NCBI RefSeq assembly: GCF_039994875.1
Contig: NZ_CP121196.1
Coordinates: forward strand, 5,704,001-5,768,000
Reading direction: 5' to 3'
Length of the DNA stretch: 64,000 bases
Source of the DNA: Telmatobacter sp. DSM 110680
GTDB lineage: Bacteria > Acidobacteriota > Terriglobia > Terriglobales > Acidobacteriaceae
Shown here: positions 51,536-59,758 of the stretch, piece by piece
Numbering within the stretch: the stretch's first letter is position 1
How the letters are laid out: the number at the start of each line of letters is the position of its first letter
Translations under genes and position numbers: made by a program
The notes under the pieces: model-generated
Told to the model about the DNA's origin: nothing
The model's database searches: none
What the model saw: the letters and a program-made list of their open reading frames with translations, nothing else

Positions 51536-53050
51536 CTACTTCCCGTCAGGTCTCCAGCGCAAAATCGGTTTGCGCGCGGCCTGAACTTCATCCAGCCGCG
51601 AAACTCGGGTCGAGTGCGGGGCCGTCTTCACCAATTCCGGGGTTTCCTCCACTTCCTTCGCAATCGAACGCATCGCGTTGATAAACAGATCCAGTTCTTC
51701 CAGCGACTCGCTCTCCGTGGGCTCGATCATCAATGCACCGTGCACGATCAGGGGAAAGCTCACCGTATAGGGATGGAACCCATAATCGATCAGCCGCTTG
51801 CCGATGTCGCCCGTCTTCACGCCCTTCACCGCCTGCCGCTTATCGCTGAAAACCACCTCGTGCATCGACGGCGTTTTGTACGGCAGCTCATAAAGGTCTT
51901 CGAGGTTCTTACGGATGTAGTTAGCGTTCAACACCGCGTCTTCCGTGGTCTGCCGCAACCCATCAGGTCCGTTGGCGAGAATGTAAGCCAGCGCGCGGAT
52001 AAACATCCCAGTGTTTCCGTAAAAAGCGCGCACCCTGCCCACCGATTGCGGCCGATCATAGTTCCAGGACTTCGCCCCATTCTTGTCTTGGACCAGTACC
52101 GGTGTGGGCAAAAACGGCTCAAGAAACTTCTTGCAGGCCACCGGACCAGACCCCGGACCACCGCCGCCATGCGGAGTCGAAAATGTCTTGTGCAGGTTCA
52201 GGTGCATCACGTCCACGCCGAAGTCGCCTGGCCGCACCTTGCCCACCAGCGCATTCATGTTGGCGCCATCCATATACAGCAATGCGCCCTTGGCGTGCAG
52301 GATGTCGGCGATCTTGTGGATCTCGTTTTCAAAAACGCCGAGCGTCGAAGGATTGGTGAGCATCAGCGCAGCCGTATCTTCGTCCACTTGGCGCGCCAGC
52401 GCCTCTAGATCGATGCCGCCTTCCGCATTCGACTTCAGATTCTCCACCTGGTAGCCGCAGATGGCTGCGGTCGCCGGATTCGTTCCATGCGCCGAGTCCG
52501 GAATGATGATTTTGCGTCGCGCGTTTCCCTGCGACTCATGCCATGCGCGCACCAGCAGGATGCCCGTGAATTCGCCGTGAGCGCCCGCAGCAGGCTGCAG
52601 CGTGATGCTGTCCATGCCCGTGATCTCGATCAGGCAGCGCTGCAGCAGGTCGATGATTTCGAGCACGCCCTGCGCCAGCGATTCGGGCCGATAGGGATGC
52701 GCCTCGGCTAGTCCTTCAATGCGCGACACAAATTCGTTCACGCGCGGGTTGTACTTCATCGTGCAAGAACCCAGCGGATACATTCCCAGATCGATCGCAT
52801 AATTCCATGTGGAAAGCCGCGTGAAGTGGCGGATGATTTCAATCTCGCTCAACTCGGGCAGCAGTCCCGCTGTTTTGCGGTGAGCATCGCCCAGCAGCGC
52901 TGCCGCGTCCACTTCCGGCACGTCCAGTGGCGGAAGCTTATATGCCTTCTTGCCGGGAGACGACTTCTCGAACACCAGCCCCTCATTCTGTGTCTGGTGC
53001 GGACGAACCTTGCCAATGCTGCGATTGATCTGCGTCTCTGTTGTTGCCAT
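51536..53050 (-). CDS. gcvPB: Glycine dehydrogenase (decarboxylating) subunit 2
   Basis: 504 residues, GGAGG upstream. Two-subunit P-protein type: SCTMKYNPRVNE, PAAGAHGEFTGILLVRAWH, IPDSAHGTNPATAAICGYQV, and the PLP lysine in HLNLHKTFSTPHGGGGPGSG. With GcvPA it decarboxylates glycine and loads aminomethyl on GcvH. It starts two bases after the gcvPA stop. Confidence 0.96.
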   Translation of the reverse strand: MATTETQINRSIGKVRPHQTQNEGLVFEKSSPGKKAYKLPPLDVPEVDAAALLGDAHRKTAGLLPELSEIEIIRHFTRLSTWNYAIDLGMYPLGSCTMKYNPRVNEFVSRIEGLAEAHPYRPESLAQGVLEIIDLLQRCLIEITGMDSITLQPAAGAHGEFTGILLVRAWHESQGNARRKIIIPDSAHGTNPATAAICGYQVENLKSNAEGGIDLEALARQVDEDTAALMLTNPSTLGVFENEIHKIADILHAKGALLYMDGANMNALVGKVRPGDFGVDVMHLNLHKTFSTPHGGGGPGSGPVACKKFLEPFLPTPVLVQDKNGAKSWNYDRPQSVGRVRAFYGNTGMFIRALAYILANGPDGLRQTTEDAVLNANYIRKNLEDLYELPYKTPSMHEVVFSDKRQAVKGVKTGDIGKRLIDYGFHPYTVSFPLIVHGALMIEPTESESLEELDLFINAMRSIAKEVEETPELVKTAPHSTRVSRLDEVQAARKPILRWRPDGK

Positions 53051-53052
53051 CT

Positions 53053-54402
53053 CTATGCCTCCACCGGCGCAGCAGCCAGAACCTTCGCCGCGTGGTCAAT
53101 CGTTCCGCGCGCTACCACTTCCGTTGCGCACCACAACGTTGCGTTCTTCAGTTCCGGATACCACCGGCCAAGATCAATCCCACCGACAATCTTTTCGTCC
53201 AGCAGCCGTTGGCTCCATTGCGCGGGCGTTTCCTGCGTTTGCAAAACAAATTCATGAAAGCGCGGCGCTCCGTTGAACAGCAGTTTCACCCCAGGCTGTT
53301 CGCTCAGTGTCTTCGCGGCGTAGGCGGACTTCGCCAGGTTATGCTCGGCCAGTTCCCGAATGCCTTCCTTGCCATACACCGTCAGGAATATCGTCGCCAT
53401 CAGCGCGACCAATGCCTGGTTCGTACAGATATTCGAAGTCGCCTTCTCGCGACGAATGTGTTGCTCGCGCGTCGACAGCGTCAGCACGAATCCACGATTG
53501 CCATTGCCATCCACCGTCTGCCCAGCAAGTCGCCCCGGCATCTGCCGCAGGAACTGCTCCTTGGCCGCGATCACGCCGCAGAACGGACCGCCATAGCTCA
53601 GGGCGACACCGAACGACTGCGCTTCCATACTCACAATGTCAGCTTCGACCGGCGGTCGTACTACGCCCAGCGACACCGCCTCGGCAATCGACACGATCAG
53701 CAGCGCGCCCTTCTTGTGCGCAATCTCCGCGATCGCCGGAATGTCTTCAATGACTCCGAAGAAATTCGGACTCTGCACCAGAACTGCGGCGGTCTCCTGC
53801 GTAACCGCGGCTTCCAGAGCTTCAAGATCAACGCGCCCCGTCTCGCCAACGTAACCGATGTCCGTCGTAGGCAGATCGCGAAACTGCAAATACGTGTGCA
53901 GCACTTCGCGATACTCCGGATGCACGGTTCTTGCGACGACCGCCTTCTGTCGCCCTGTGACGCGCATCGCCATCAGCACCGCTTCCGCCGCGCCCGTCGA
54001 TCCGTCATACATGCTGGCGTTCGCCACATCCATGCCGGTGAGTTCGGCGATCATGGTCTGAAACTCGAAGATCGCCTGCAGCGTTCCCTGCGTGATCTCC
54101 GGCTGATACGGGGTGTAGCTCGTAAGAAATTCGCCGCGCTGCACCAGCGCGTCGATGATCACCGGCCGGTAATGCCGGTAGCATCCTGCGCCTAAGAAGC
54201 TCGCGTAATCAGTGGCATTCTTATTCGCCGCGCTTTTGAAGTAGTCAATGATCTCGCTCTCGGCCTGCTGGCGCGGTACATCAAGATCGCGCGTAAGTCG
54301 ATATTCCGCCGGAATAATAGCGAACAGATCATCGATAGCTTGAGCGCCGATAGCCTTGAGCATCTGCTCACGCTCGGCGGGAGATTTCGGTAGGTAGCGC
54401 AT
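53053..54402 (-). CDS. gcvPA: Glycine dehydrogenase (decarboxylating) subunit 1
   Basis: 449 residues with RYLPKSPAEREQMLKAIGAQ at the start, FLGAGCYRHYRPVIIDALVQ, SYTPYQPEITQGTLQAIFEF, MYDGSTGAAEAVLMA and GVALSYGGPFCGVIAAKEQF, all standard for the alpha subunit. The start is preceded by GGAGG that belongs to the AGCT-type repeat arm in the gcvH-gcvPA gap. Operon order is gcvH-gcvPA-gcvPB; gcvT is not here. Confidence 0.96.
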   Translation of the reverse strand: MRYLPKSPAEREQMLKAIGAQAIDDLFAIIPAEYRLTRDLDVPRQQAESEIIDYFKSAANKNATDYASFLGAGCYRHYRPVIIDALVQRGEFLTSYTPYQPEITQGTLQAIFEFQTMIAELTGMDVANASMYDGSTGAAEAVLMAMRVTGRQKAVVARTVHPEYREVLHTYLQFRDLPTTDIGYVGETGRVDLEALEAAVTQETAAVLVQSPNFFGVIEDIPAIAEIAHKKGALLIVSIAEAVSLGVVRPPVEADIVSMEAQSFGVALSYGGPFCGVIAAKEQFLRQMPGRLAGQTVDGNGNRGFVLTLSTREQHIRREKATSNICTNQALVALMATIFLTVYGKEGIRELAEHNLAKSAYAAKTLSEQPGVKLLFNGAPRFHEFVLQTQETPAQWSQRLLDEKIVGGIDLGRWYPELKNATLWCATEVVARGTIDHAAKVLAAAPVEA

Positions 54403-54417
54403 GTCAGCGTTTAGCCT

Positions 54418-54544
54418 CCAGCTTCTAGCTCCTAGCTAAAAGCGGATGAATCGAACCAGTGGAATTTCCGAGATTCGTGCCTCTCGAAGTTGATGCTGCC
54501 GCGGATCTGAGCGAAAGAGCTAGAAGCTAAGAGCTAGTAGCTGG
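54418..54544. repeat. Inverted pair of AGCT-type repeats between gcvH and gcvPA
   Basis: Arm 54418-54443 (CCAGCTTCTAGCTCCTAGCT...) and arm 54519-54544 (GCTAGAAGCTAAGAGCTAGT...) are imperfect reverse complements of 26 bases. The unit is the same as that at 14479-14510. They could fold the 100 bases between into a long hairpin in the operon message. Confidence 0.65.
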
Positions 54545-54552
54545 CAACTGGT

Positions 54553-54942
54553 TTACGTTCCCGTCTCTTCCGAAACAAACTTCTCATAAGCCGCGGCGTC
54601 CAGCAGCTTTTCGTATTCCGACGTATCCGATAGCTCGACCTTGATGATCCAAGTCTCGTGCGGCGCTTCGTTGATCTTGTCTGGGGAGGTCTTCAGCTCC
54701 TCGTTCACCGCCGTCACCGTACCAGTTACAGGCGAGTAGAGATCGCTCACAGCCTTTACGCTCTCAACTGATCCGAACGATGCATTCGCGTTGATCGAAT
54801 CGCCCACCTTGGGAACATCCACATAAACAATGTCTCCCAGGGAGTTTTGCGCGTAATCTGTGATGCCGACAGTGCCGATCTTGCCATCGAGCGCGATCCA
54901 CTCATGCTCACGGGTGTACCGGTAGTTTGTGGGATAAGCCAT
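54553..54942 (-). CDS. gcvH: Glycine cleavage system H protein
   Basis: 129 residues. RYTREHEWIALDGKIGTVGI opens the lipoyl fold; the lipoylated lysine lies in GSVESVKAVSDLYSPVTG; the end has APHETWIIKVELSDTSEYEK. It shuttles the aminomethyl and reduced lipoyl groups. First gene of the gcv operon in this orientation; the upstream 120 bases show no glycine-riboswitch core. Confidence 0.97.
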   Translation of the reverse strand: MAYPTNYRYTREHEWIALDGKIGTVGITDYAQNSLGDIVYVDVPKVGDSINANASFGSVESVKAVSDLYSPVTGTVTAVNEELKTSPDKINEAPHETWIIKVELSDTSEYEKLLDAAAYEKFVSEETGT

Positions 54943-55065
54943 AGAAGAACATGCTCCTTTCGGAAAGCAAATGAAGCTACAGTGTACGACCTCGGCGTGG
55001 TGCCCGGGCTGTGAGGAAAAGCAGGCATTTGCGCCATCAAAATAGGCGATCGGTTGTATTGCAGA

Positions 55066-55359
55066 TTACTTCGCCGGCCCGAACCCGGCATAAGGTTCGA
55101 GCGGAACGAAAGCGACAATCTCCAGCATTCCCGCCTTGAAGATGGGCAGGCTCTCGCAAGCGCCACGTACCTCGGCCTCGCTCGCCGCTTCCCAAACGAT
55201 TGCGGCACCCGACGCGTCTCCCCTGCGCCATACCTGCCGAAGGATCCCCATCATGTAAAGCTCTTTGACGCGCAGTCCTTCCTGCGCAATCAGCTCTGGT
55301 GTGAACGCTTCAGCCGGAAACGCATCGGTGCGACGTCGCGAAAGAGTCAAAAATTGCAT
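55066..55359 (-). CDS. YciI-like/muconolactone-isomerase-fold small protein
   Basis: 97 residues. MQFLTLSRRRTDAFPAEAFT, ELIAQEGLRVKELYMMGILR, QVWRRGDASGAAIVWEAASE and ARGACESLPIF-type (VRGACESLPIFKAGMLEIVA) stretches match the small ferredoxin-like fold that includes YciI and muconolactone isomerase. Function not assigned. It lies 123 bases upstream of gcvH. Confidence 0.7.
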   Translation of the reverse strand: MQFLTLSRRRTDAFPAEAFTPELIAQEGLRVKELYMMGILRQVWRRGDASGAAIVWEAASEAEVRGACESLPIFKAGMLEIVAFVPLEPYAGFGPAK

Positions 55360-55419
55360 AGTTGAATTGTACGAAAAGGGTCAACCCGGTTTGACCCGCA
55401 AGGCCGGCTAGCGAGCTGT

Positions 55420-55929
55420 TTAGGCGGCGCTGGTCTGTGGAGCGGCCGTCAGACGCCGGAAATCCATCAGCATCTTCCCGCGCCAGATCACGATCATCCC
55501 GAAAGCCAGTATGAAAAAGACGCCCGCAGTCTGCTGCGGCGTCAGGATCGTGTCGAAATAACCTCGCGCCAGGATGCGTATGGCCGCCAGCACGAGGATG
55601 ACGACAAGGAACGCGCTCGATCGCCTCATCCGCACTGTCTCCCCCTGCATTTCCAGCCGCGTTGTCAGCAGCAGAGGCCACGCCAGCACCATAGCGCCAA
55701 TCAGAAACGCAATCGCCGCCCACGTCCATGGGACGCGAAATGCCGAGTCCGCAAACATCGAGAACCCGGTCGCCATGCCCAGCGGTGGAATGATGATCTT
55801 GCGCAATGACACAGCGCTCCGCGCCTCGCGCAAACGCCACATGATCACCACAATCGCACCCGCGCCCGCAGCCAGGAACGACCCGGCAGCTTTCGCAAAG
55901 AATGGGGGGATCGGGGGAAGCGCGACCAT
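55420..55929 (-). CDS. CcdC-like (DUF1453) membrane protein
   Basis: 169 residues with about four to five helices: FLAAGAGAIVVIMWRLREAR, KIIIPPLGMATGFSMFADS, WTWAAIAFLIGAMVLAWPLL, SAFLVVILVLAAIRILARGY and TAGVFFILAFGMIVIWRGKM. The IIPPLGMATGFSMF and RSSAFL pieces fit the CcdC family linked with cytochrome c biogenesis in Gram-positives; role here unknown. Confidence 0.7.
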   Translation of the reverse strand: MVALPPIPPFFAKAAGSFLAAGAGAIVVIMWRLREARSAVSLRKIIIPPLGMATGFSMFADSAFRVPWTWAAIAFLIGAMVLAWPLLLTTRLEMQGETVRMRRSSAFLVVILVLAAIRILARGYFDTILTPQQTAGVFFILAFGMIVIWRGKMLMDFRRLTAAPQTSAA

Positions 55930-55988
55930 GGTTCTATCTTATTGGATTCCGCATTTCCGCGCGATAGCTGCCCTCCGGTCTACGGCAC

Positions 55989-56711
55989 CTATTTCTCAGC
56001 CTTTTGGGCGATCTTCAACTTGATCAGTTGCTTATCCAGGGACTTCCCGTATGCCTTCTCCGTGTCTTGCATGAACTGCTCGCTGAAGCCCGAGTTATTC
56101 TCAAGCCGCGTAAACACCAGAATTTCACCCGTCTTCGCGTCAGCCATGGTCAAAATCAACGTTGCACCCGAGGCCGATGCGCCCCCAAACAGCGCTCCCA
56201 TCGCTTTCTTGCCACCGGTCAACACCTGCCCTTCGCCTTCCACAAAAACCAGCACATCCGACTTCGCGGCACAGGGAAGCAAAGCGACCTGGTCTCCCAA
56301 CGTAAAGCGGGACTTGCCAATATCTTTAGGTTTTCTGTTCAGCTTGGAGGCAATATCGTCGTATTTCTGTGAGATCTGCAGCACTACCTGCTGTAGCTCG
56401 TCGTCCGAAGCGCCGCTAGAACCTCCACTCATGGCCGGCAGCAGTCCAACTCCACCGGACTTCAGATGAAGCTCGACCAGCTTCTGCAGGTTGGTACTCC
56501 ATTCATCAGACTGCTTCGCCATACCTTCCGAACCCTTAACGCCAAGCTTCGAGACCTTGCCCTCCGCGGTCATCATGCAAGCACTGTGAATCACGAACTC
56601 GCCGGACTTTACCTTGGGATGTTCGTACGACCAGGACGCTGTGCTGGCGCCAATTGAAACGCTGCTTACCGTAACAAGGAATGCAAGAAGTATCCATTGA
56701 CTCACTTTCAT
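55989..56711 (-). CDS. Exported protein of unknown function
   Basis: 240 residues from the ATG at 56711 with GGAAGGAG upstream. Signal peptide about residues 1-22. The mature part has YEHPKVKSGEFVIHSACMMT, a Gly/Ser patch, and a C-terminal half VLVFVEGEGQVLTGGKKAMG then LILTMADAKTGEILVFTRLE. This latter part resembles periplasmic proteins that report on envelope damage, but no family is named with confidence. It is same-strand with, and 75 bases after, the M48 peptidase gene. Confidence 0.65.
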   Translation of the reverse strand: MKVSQWILLAFLVTVSSVSIGASTASWSYEHPKVKSGEFVIHSACMMTAEGKVSKLGVKGSEGMAKQSDEWSTNLQKLVELHLKSGGVGLLPAMSGGSSGASDDELQQVVLQISQKYDDIASKLNRKPKDIGKSRFTLGDQVALLPCAAKSDVLVFVEGEGQVLTGGKKAMGALFGGASASGATLILTMADAKTGEILVFTRLENNSGFSEQFMQDTEKAYGKSLDKQLIKLKIAQKAEK

Positions 56712-56785
56712 CACTTCGCTCCTTCCAATAGAACGGCTTCCAATGAATCCAAGCAATGCCGGTGCGGGCGCATCGCGAGCCTGAG

Positions 56786-58177
56786 TTACTTTGCTGGGGA
56801 GGTGAGATCGTTCAGCTTCTGAACATTCGCGAGGCGCCGCTCAACACGAAGATGGTCGAGGCTCGTGCCTGCGACGATATCGAGAAAGTGCCGGTATACG
56901 GCGGCTGCTTCGGGATATCTTCCCTGCTCTTCATACAGGAACCCCAGGTCGCGATAGGTATCGGCGTAGTTAGGGTTGCTCTGCGCAACGGCAAGATAGA
57001 GCTTTTCCGCCTGCGCTTGATTCTCCTTGAGCGCAGCCTGTCCCTCTGGCTTCTCGGCTAATCTCTTTTGCTCCTCTTGCTCCGTGCGGCTGAAAAAATT
57101 CTTCCGGTCTTCCGATTTGCCATGACGCGTAAGCTCTTCCTCCGATAAGGTCGTCGTCTTCGCGCCGAGTGCACGATACGCGTCACCCAGAAGCAACTGG
57201 TACTTTGGCTCTTCAGGAAAAGCATTGACCAGCCGTTGCGCGCAACGCACCGCCGATCGCGCGCGGCGGCCATTGATGTCAGCGGTGACGTTGTATGAAA
57301 TCGCCGGTGCCACTTGAAGCAGGTAGTCTTTCTCCGCAGCCTGCCGTGCACCCGTCACAGGATGAGCGGTAGCAAAGTCGAGAGCAAATTTCCGCCTCTC
57401 CGCCAGCTTGGGATGATCGTGGTAGAAGCTGTCGAATGGCTCAAACTCATATCGCGAACCCTGGTCCAGCAATTCAAATGATCGCGCCATCGCCCCGGGA
57501 TCGTAAGACGCGGCAACCATCGCAGATAAGCCCGCGGTGTCGGCCTCCTGTTCCTTCTCCCGCGAATAGCCGTACACCGAAGCAATCAGGATCTGGCTGG
57601 TCACAGCGGCACCAAGTTGGGCTGCGGCGCCGAAGAGCTGAACACCGGACGAAACGCCGGGACCGCCCGGTGCAACGGAAGCTACAGCGTTAATGATGTT
57701 GATGGTCAGTACCTTCTTCCGCATGCTGCGGTTTTCCAGATACAGGTGCCGGTTGAAGGTATGCGTCACCTCGTGGCCAAGTACGCCCGCCAGTTCAGCT
57801 TCATTCTCCAATAAAGAGAGCAATCCTGTGGTCACGTAGACTGTGCCATTAGGTTCGGCGAATGCATTCTGCATGGGATCGCGAAGAACCAGGCAACGAA
57901 ACTGCACTTTCTCCGGTGTGGGCCGTTCGGCGATGACACGCTTGCACACGGAGTCCATGTAAGCCTGAAGGTCAGGGTTTTCGAAAATGAGCCCCTTTTT
58001 GGCGACCTGCCTATCTACTTCATTGATGTCGTCAAGAAGCTGAAGATCGATCTTTGTGAAGTTGAATCCAGAATTGGGCGAGTTCTGCTCCTGCGCCTGA
58101 ACGACAGCGCCAGCGAAAAGCGACATCAGAAGCAGGAAAAGCAGGAGAACTGAACGGCTGCCGGCTTGCGAACGCAT
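56786..58177 (-). CDS. Exported M48 metalloprotease with TPR-like C-terminus (BepA/LoiP-type)
   Basis: 463 residues from the ATG at 58177, chosen for GAGGTGG upstream and a clean signal peptide (VLLLFLLLMSLFAGAVVQAQ). Zinc motif HEVTH at residues about 135-139 with the third ligand in EKEQEADTAGLSAM. The last 150 residues hold helical repeats with AEKLYLAVAQSNPNYADTYR and DLGFLYEEQGRYPEAAAVYR, TPR-like. BepA-type enzymes assist or degrade outer-membrane proteins. A second M48 gene follows about 100 bases upstream on the same strand. Confidence 0.9.
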   Translation of the reverse strand: MRSQAGSRSVLLLFLLLMSLFAGAVVQAQEQNSPNSGFNFTKIDLQLLDDINEVDRQVAKKGLIFENPDLQAYMDSVCKRVIAERPTPEKVQFRCLVLRDPMQNAFAEPNGTVYVTTGLLSLLENEAELAGVLGHEVTHTFNRHLYLENRSMRKKVLTINIINAVASVAPGGPGVSSGVQLFGAAAQLGAAVTSQILIASVYGYSREKEQEADTAGLSAMVAASYDPGAMARSFELLDQGSRYEFEPFDSFYHDHPKLAERRKFALDFATAHPVTGARQAAEKDYLLQVAPAISYNVTADINGRRARSAVRCAQRLVNAFPEEPKYQLLLGDAYRALGAKTTTLSEEELTRHGKSEDRKNFFSRTEQEEQKRLAEKPEGQAALKENQAQAEKLYLAVAQSNPNYADTYRDLGFLYEEQGRYPEAAAVYRHFLDIVAGTSLDHLRVERRLANVQKLNDLTSPAK

Positions 58178-58279
58178 GCGCCACCTCGGTTTGAGCATTG
58201 AGGTAAATGGCCCACGGGGAAGCGCCAGAAATATACACCTGCGTCCACTGCCCGGCAAGTGACGAGATGAGGGCAATCC

Positions 58280-59641
58280 CTATTTTTCTAAGAACTTCCC
58301 GTGTCCGCCGTTGACCCACGGATTGTATTGCTCCGCAAACTTGGCGCGGTTCTGCACCGACGGATGGCTGTACGACCAGAACTCCACAAACGCATTTGGA
58401 TTGGGATCGTCGAGCCACGCCTCGCCCAGGTGGTTGAACGACGATACCGCCGTCTTCTGCGGATCCGCCACCAGGCCGTGAATCGCCTCCTGCCCGTAGA
58501 CATCAGCCTCATGCTCAAAGTGACGGCTGAACGTGTTGCCCACCGGCGTCAGGACAAATCCCGCAATCGAAAGCGCAAAAAACAGTGTGAGAAACCCCGC
58601 ACGGCTTCCAACTCCCACAACCTTCCATCTTTCCCCGAAGCGCCGCACTATCGCCTGCGCCAGCTTTGCGCTCCCCCAGAAAACAAAAAACAGCCCCCCC
58701 ATCATGCCCGCCAGCATTTTAGGAATATGGTTCAGCACATAATGTCCGCTCTCGTGGCCGAAGATGAACACGATCTCGTCGTCCGGCATCCGGTCGGTTG
58801 TCGTATCCCACATGACAAAGCGCTTGCTCGATCCGATCCCGGTAACGTACGCGTTGATCCCATTGCTCTTTTCGCTGGCCTTCATCAAGAACATGCGCTC
58901 CGGCGGAACAGAAGTTCCCGTCCGAGCCACCAGCGCTTCCAGCCTGGTCACGAGCACAGGATGCGTCTTCCCTAGCGGCTCGAACTTGTTGAACAGCGGA
59001 TCAATGATGAGAGGCGCTACAAACACCGAAAGCACAATCAGCGGCAGTGAGATCACCCACAACCAAACCCAGTAGCGAAGCGGCGATTTGCGGACAATCC
59101 AGTTGAAGAAAAGCGCGATCGGCACGCCCATCACAAGTGAAACCGCCATTCCTTTCCCCTGGTCTCCGAACCAGCTTGCCCAGCTCTGCACGCTGATCCC
59201 GTAACGCAAACTGGCCGCGTGCCCGATGGCATCGACTGGAAGGCCGGCAGCACTTAAGAAAACGATCAATATCGCAAAGAATGCCAGCCCCTGAACCCAG
59301 CGTCGCTTCAGCCTTTCCGCCGTCCACGCGTCTAACCGCGTAGCAGTTCCGGATGCAAGCAGCCAAAACAGCACAAGCAAGCTCCACAGCGAACCGGCAA
59401 TGTCCAGCGTTACGCGGATCTTGTTCAACGCAACCGCCTGTGCCAGTTTGTCCGGCGGCAAAGAGTAGGCTTGCTCGGAATGCGGTTCGACCCGGCTCGA
59501 GATTCGGCTCGATGCAGAGCTGGAAACCGGGATCGGCTGGCTTTGAGGCGCGGAAGGCGCTTGTCCGGCGACTGATCCGGAACTGAACATGAACAGAATC
59601 GTTACAGTACCTGCGATCATCAGACGCTGCACAATTGCCAC
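58280..59641 (-). CDS. M48 membrane metalloprotease (CAAX prenyl protease 1/Ste24-like)
   Basis: 453 residues from a GTG at 59641 with AAGGAAAA upstream, giving the signal-like VAIVQRLMIAGTVTILFMFS. About six membrane helices surround the zinc motif FGHESGHYVLNHI, with third ligand in HFEHEADVYGQEA; SNGINAYVTGIGSSKRFVMW is the Ste24/HtpX-type N-ase segment. It differs clearly from the neighbouring TPR-bearing M48 enzyme. Bacterial members cut membrane or periplasmic proteins; substrate unknown. It is divergent from the TldD-like pair. Confidence 0.9.
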   Translation of the reverse strand: MAIVQRLMIAGTVTILFMFSSGSVAGQAPSAPQSQPIPVSSSASSRISSRVEPHSEQAYSLPPDKLAQAVALNKIRVTLDIAGSLWSLLVLFWLLASGTATRLDAWTAERLKRRWVQGLAFFAILIVFLSAAGLPVDAIGHAASLRYGISVQSWASWFGDQGKGMAVSLVMGVPIALFFNWIVRKSPLRYWVWLWVISLPLIVLSVFVAPLIIDPLFNKFEPLGKTHPVLVTRLEALVARTGTSVPPERMFLMKASEKSNGINAYVTGIGSSKRFVMWDTTTDRMPDDEIVFIFGHESGHYVLNHIPKMLAGMMGGLFFVFWGSAKLAQAIVRRFGERWKVVGVGSRAGFLTLFFALSIAGFVLTPVGNTFSRHFEHEADVYGQEAIHGLVADPQKTAVSSFNHLGEAWLDDPNPNAFVEFWSYSHPSVQNRAKFAEQYNPWVNGGHGKFLEK

Positions 59642-59758
59642 GAGGTTTTCCTTTTGAGACCCAGGAATTTGAGACAATCAAGTTTACCGATGTCCTCTGA
59701 GACGTACCAACGAATACCTCGAATCCTATTTGTCGAGCGGCCGAAAGTGGTCGGCACG

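Noticed and set aside
53041..54195. Long plus-strand frame across gcvPA
   Set aside because: Shadow of gcvPA in GC-rich sequence; Arg/His-rich and without motifs.
54943..55065. Glycine riboswitch upstream of gcvH
   Set aside because: Searched by eye for the conserved core elements on the minus strand and did not find them.
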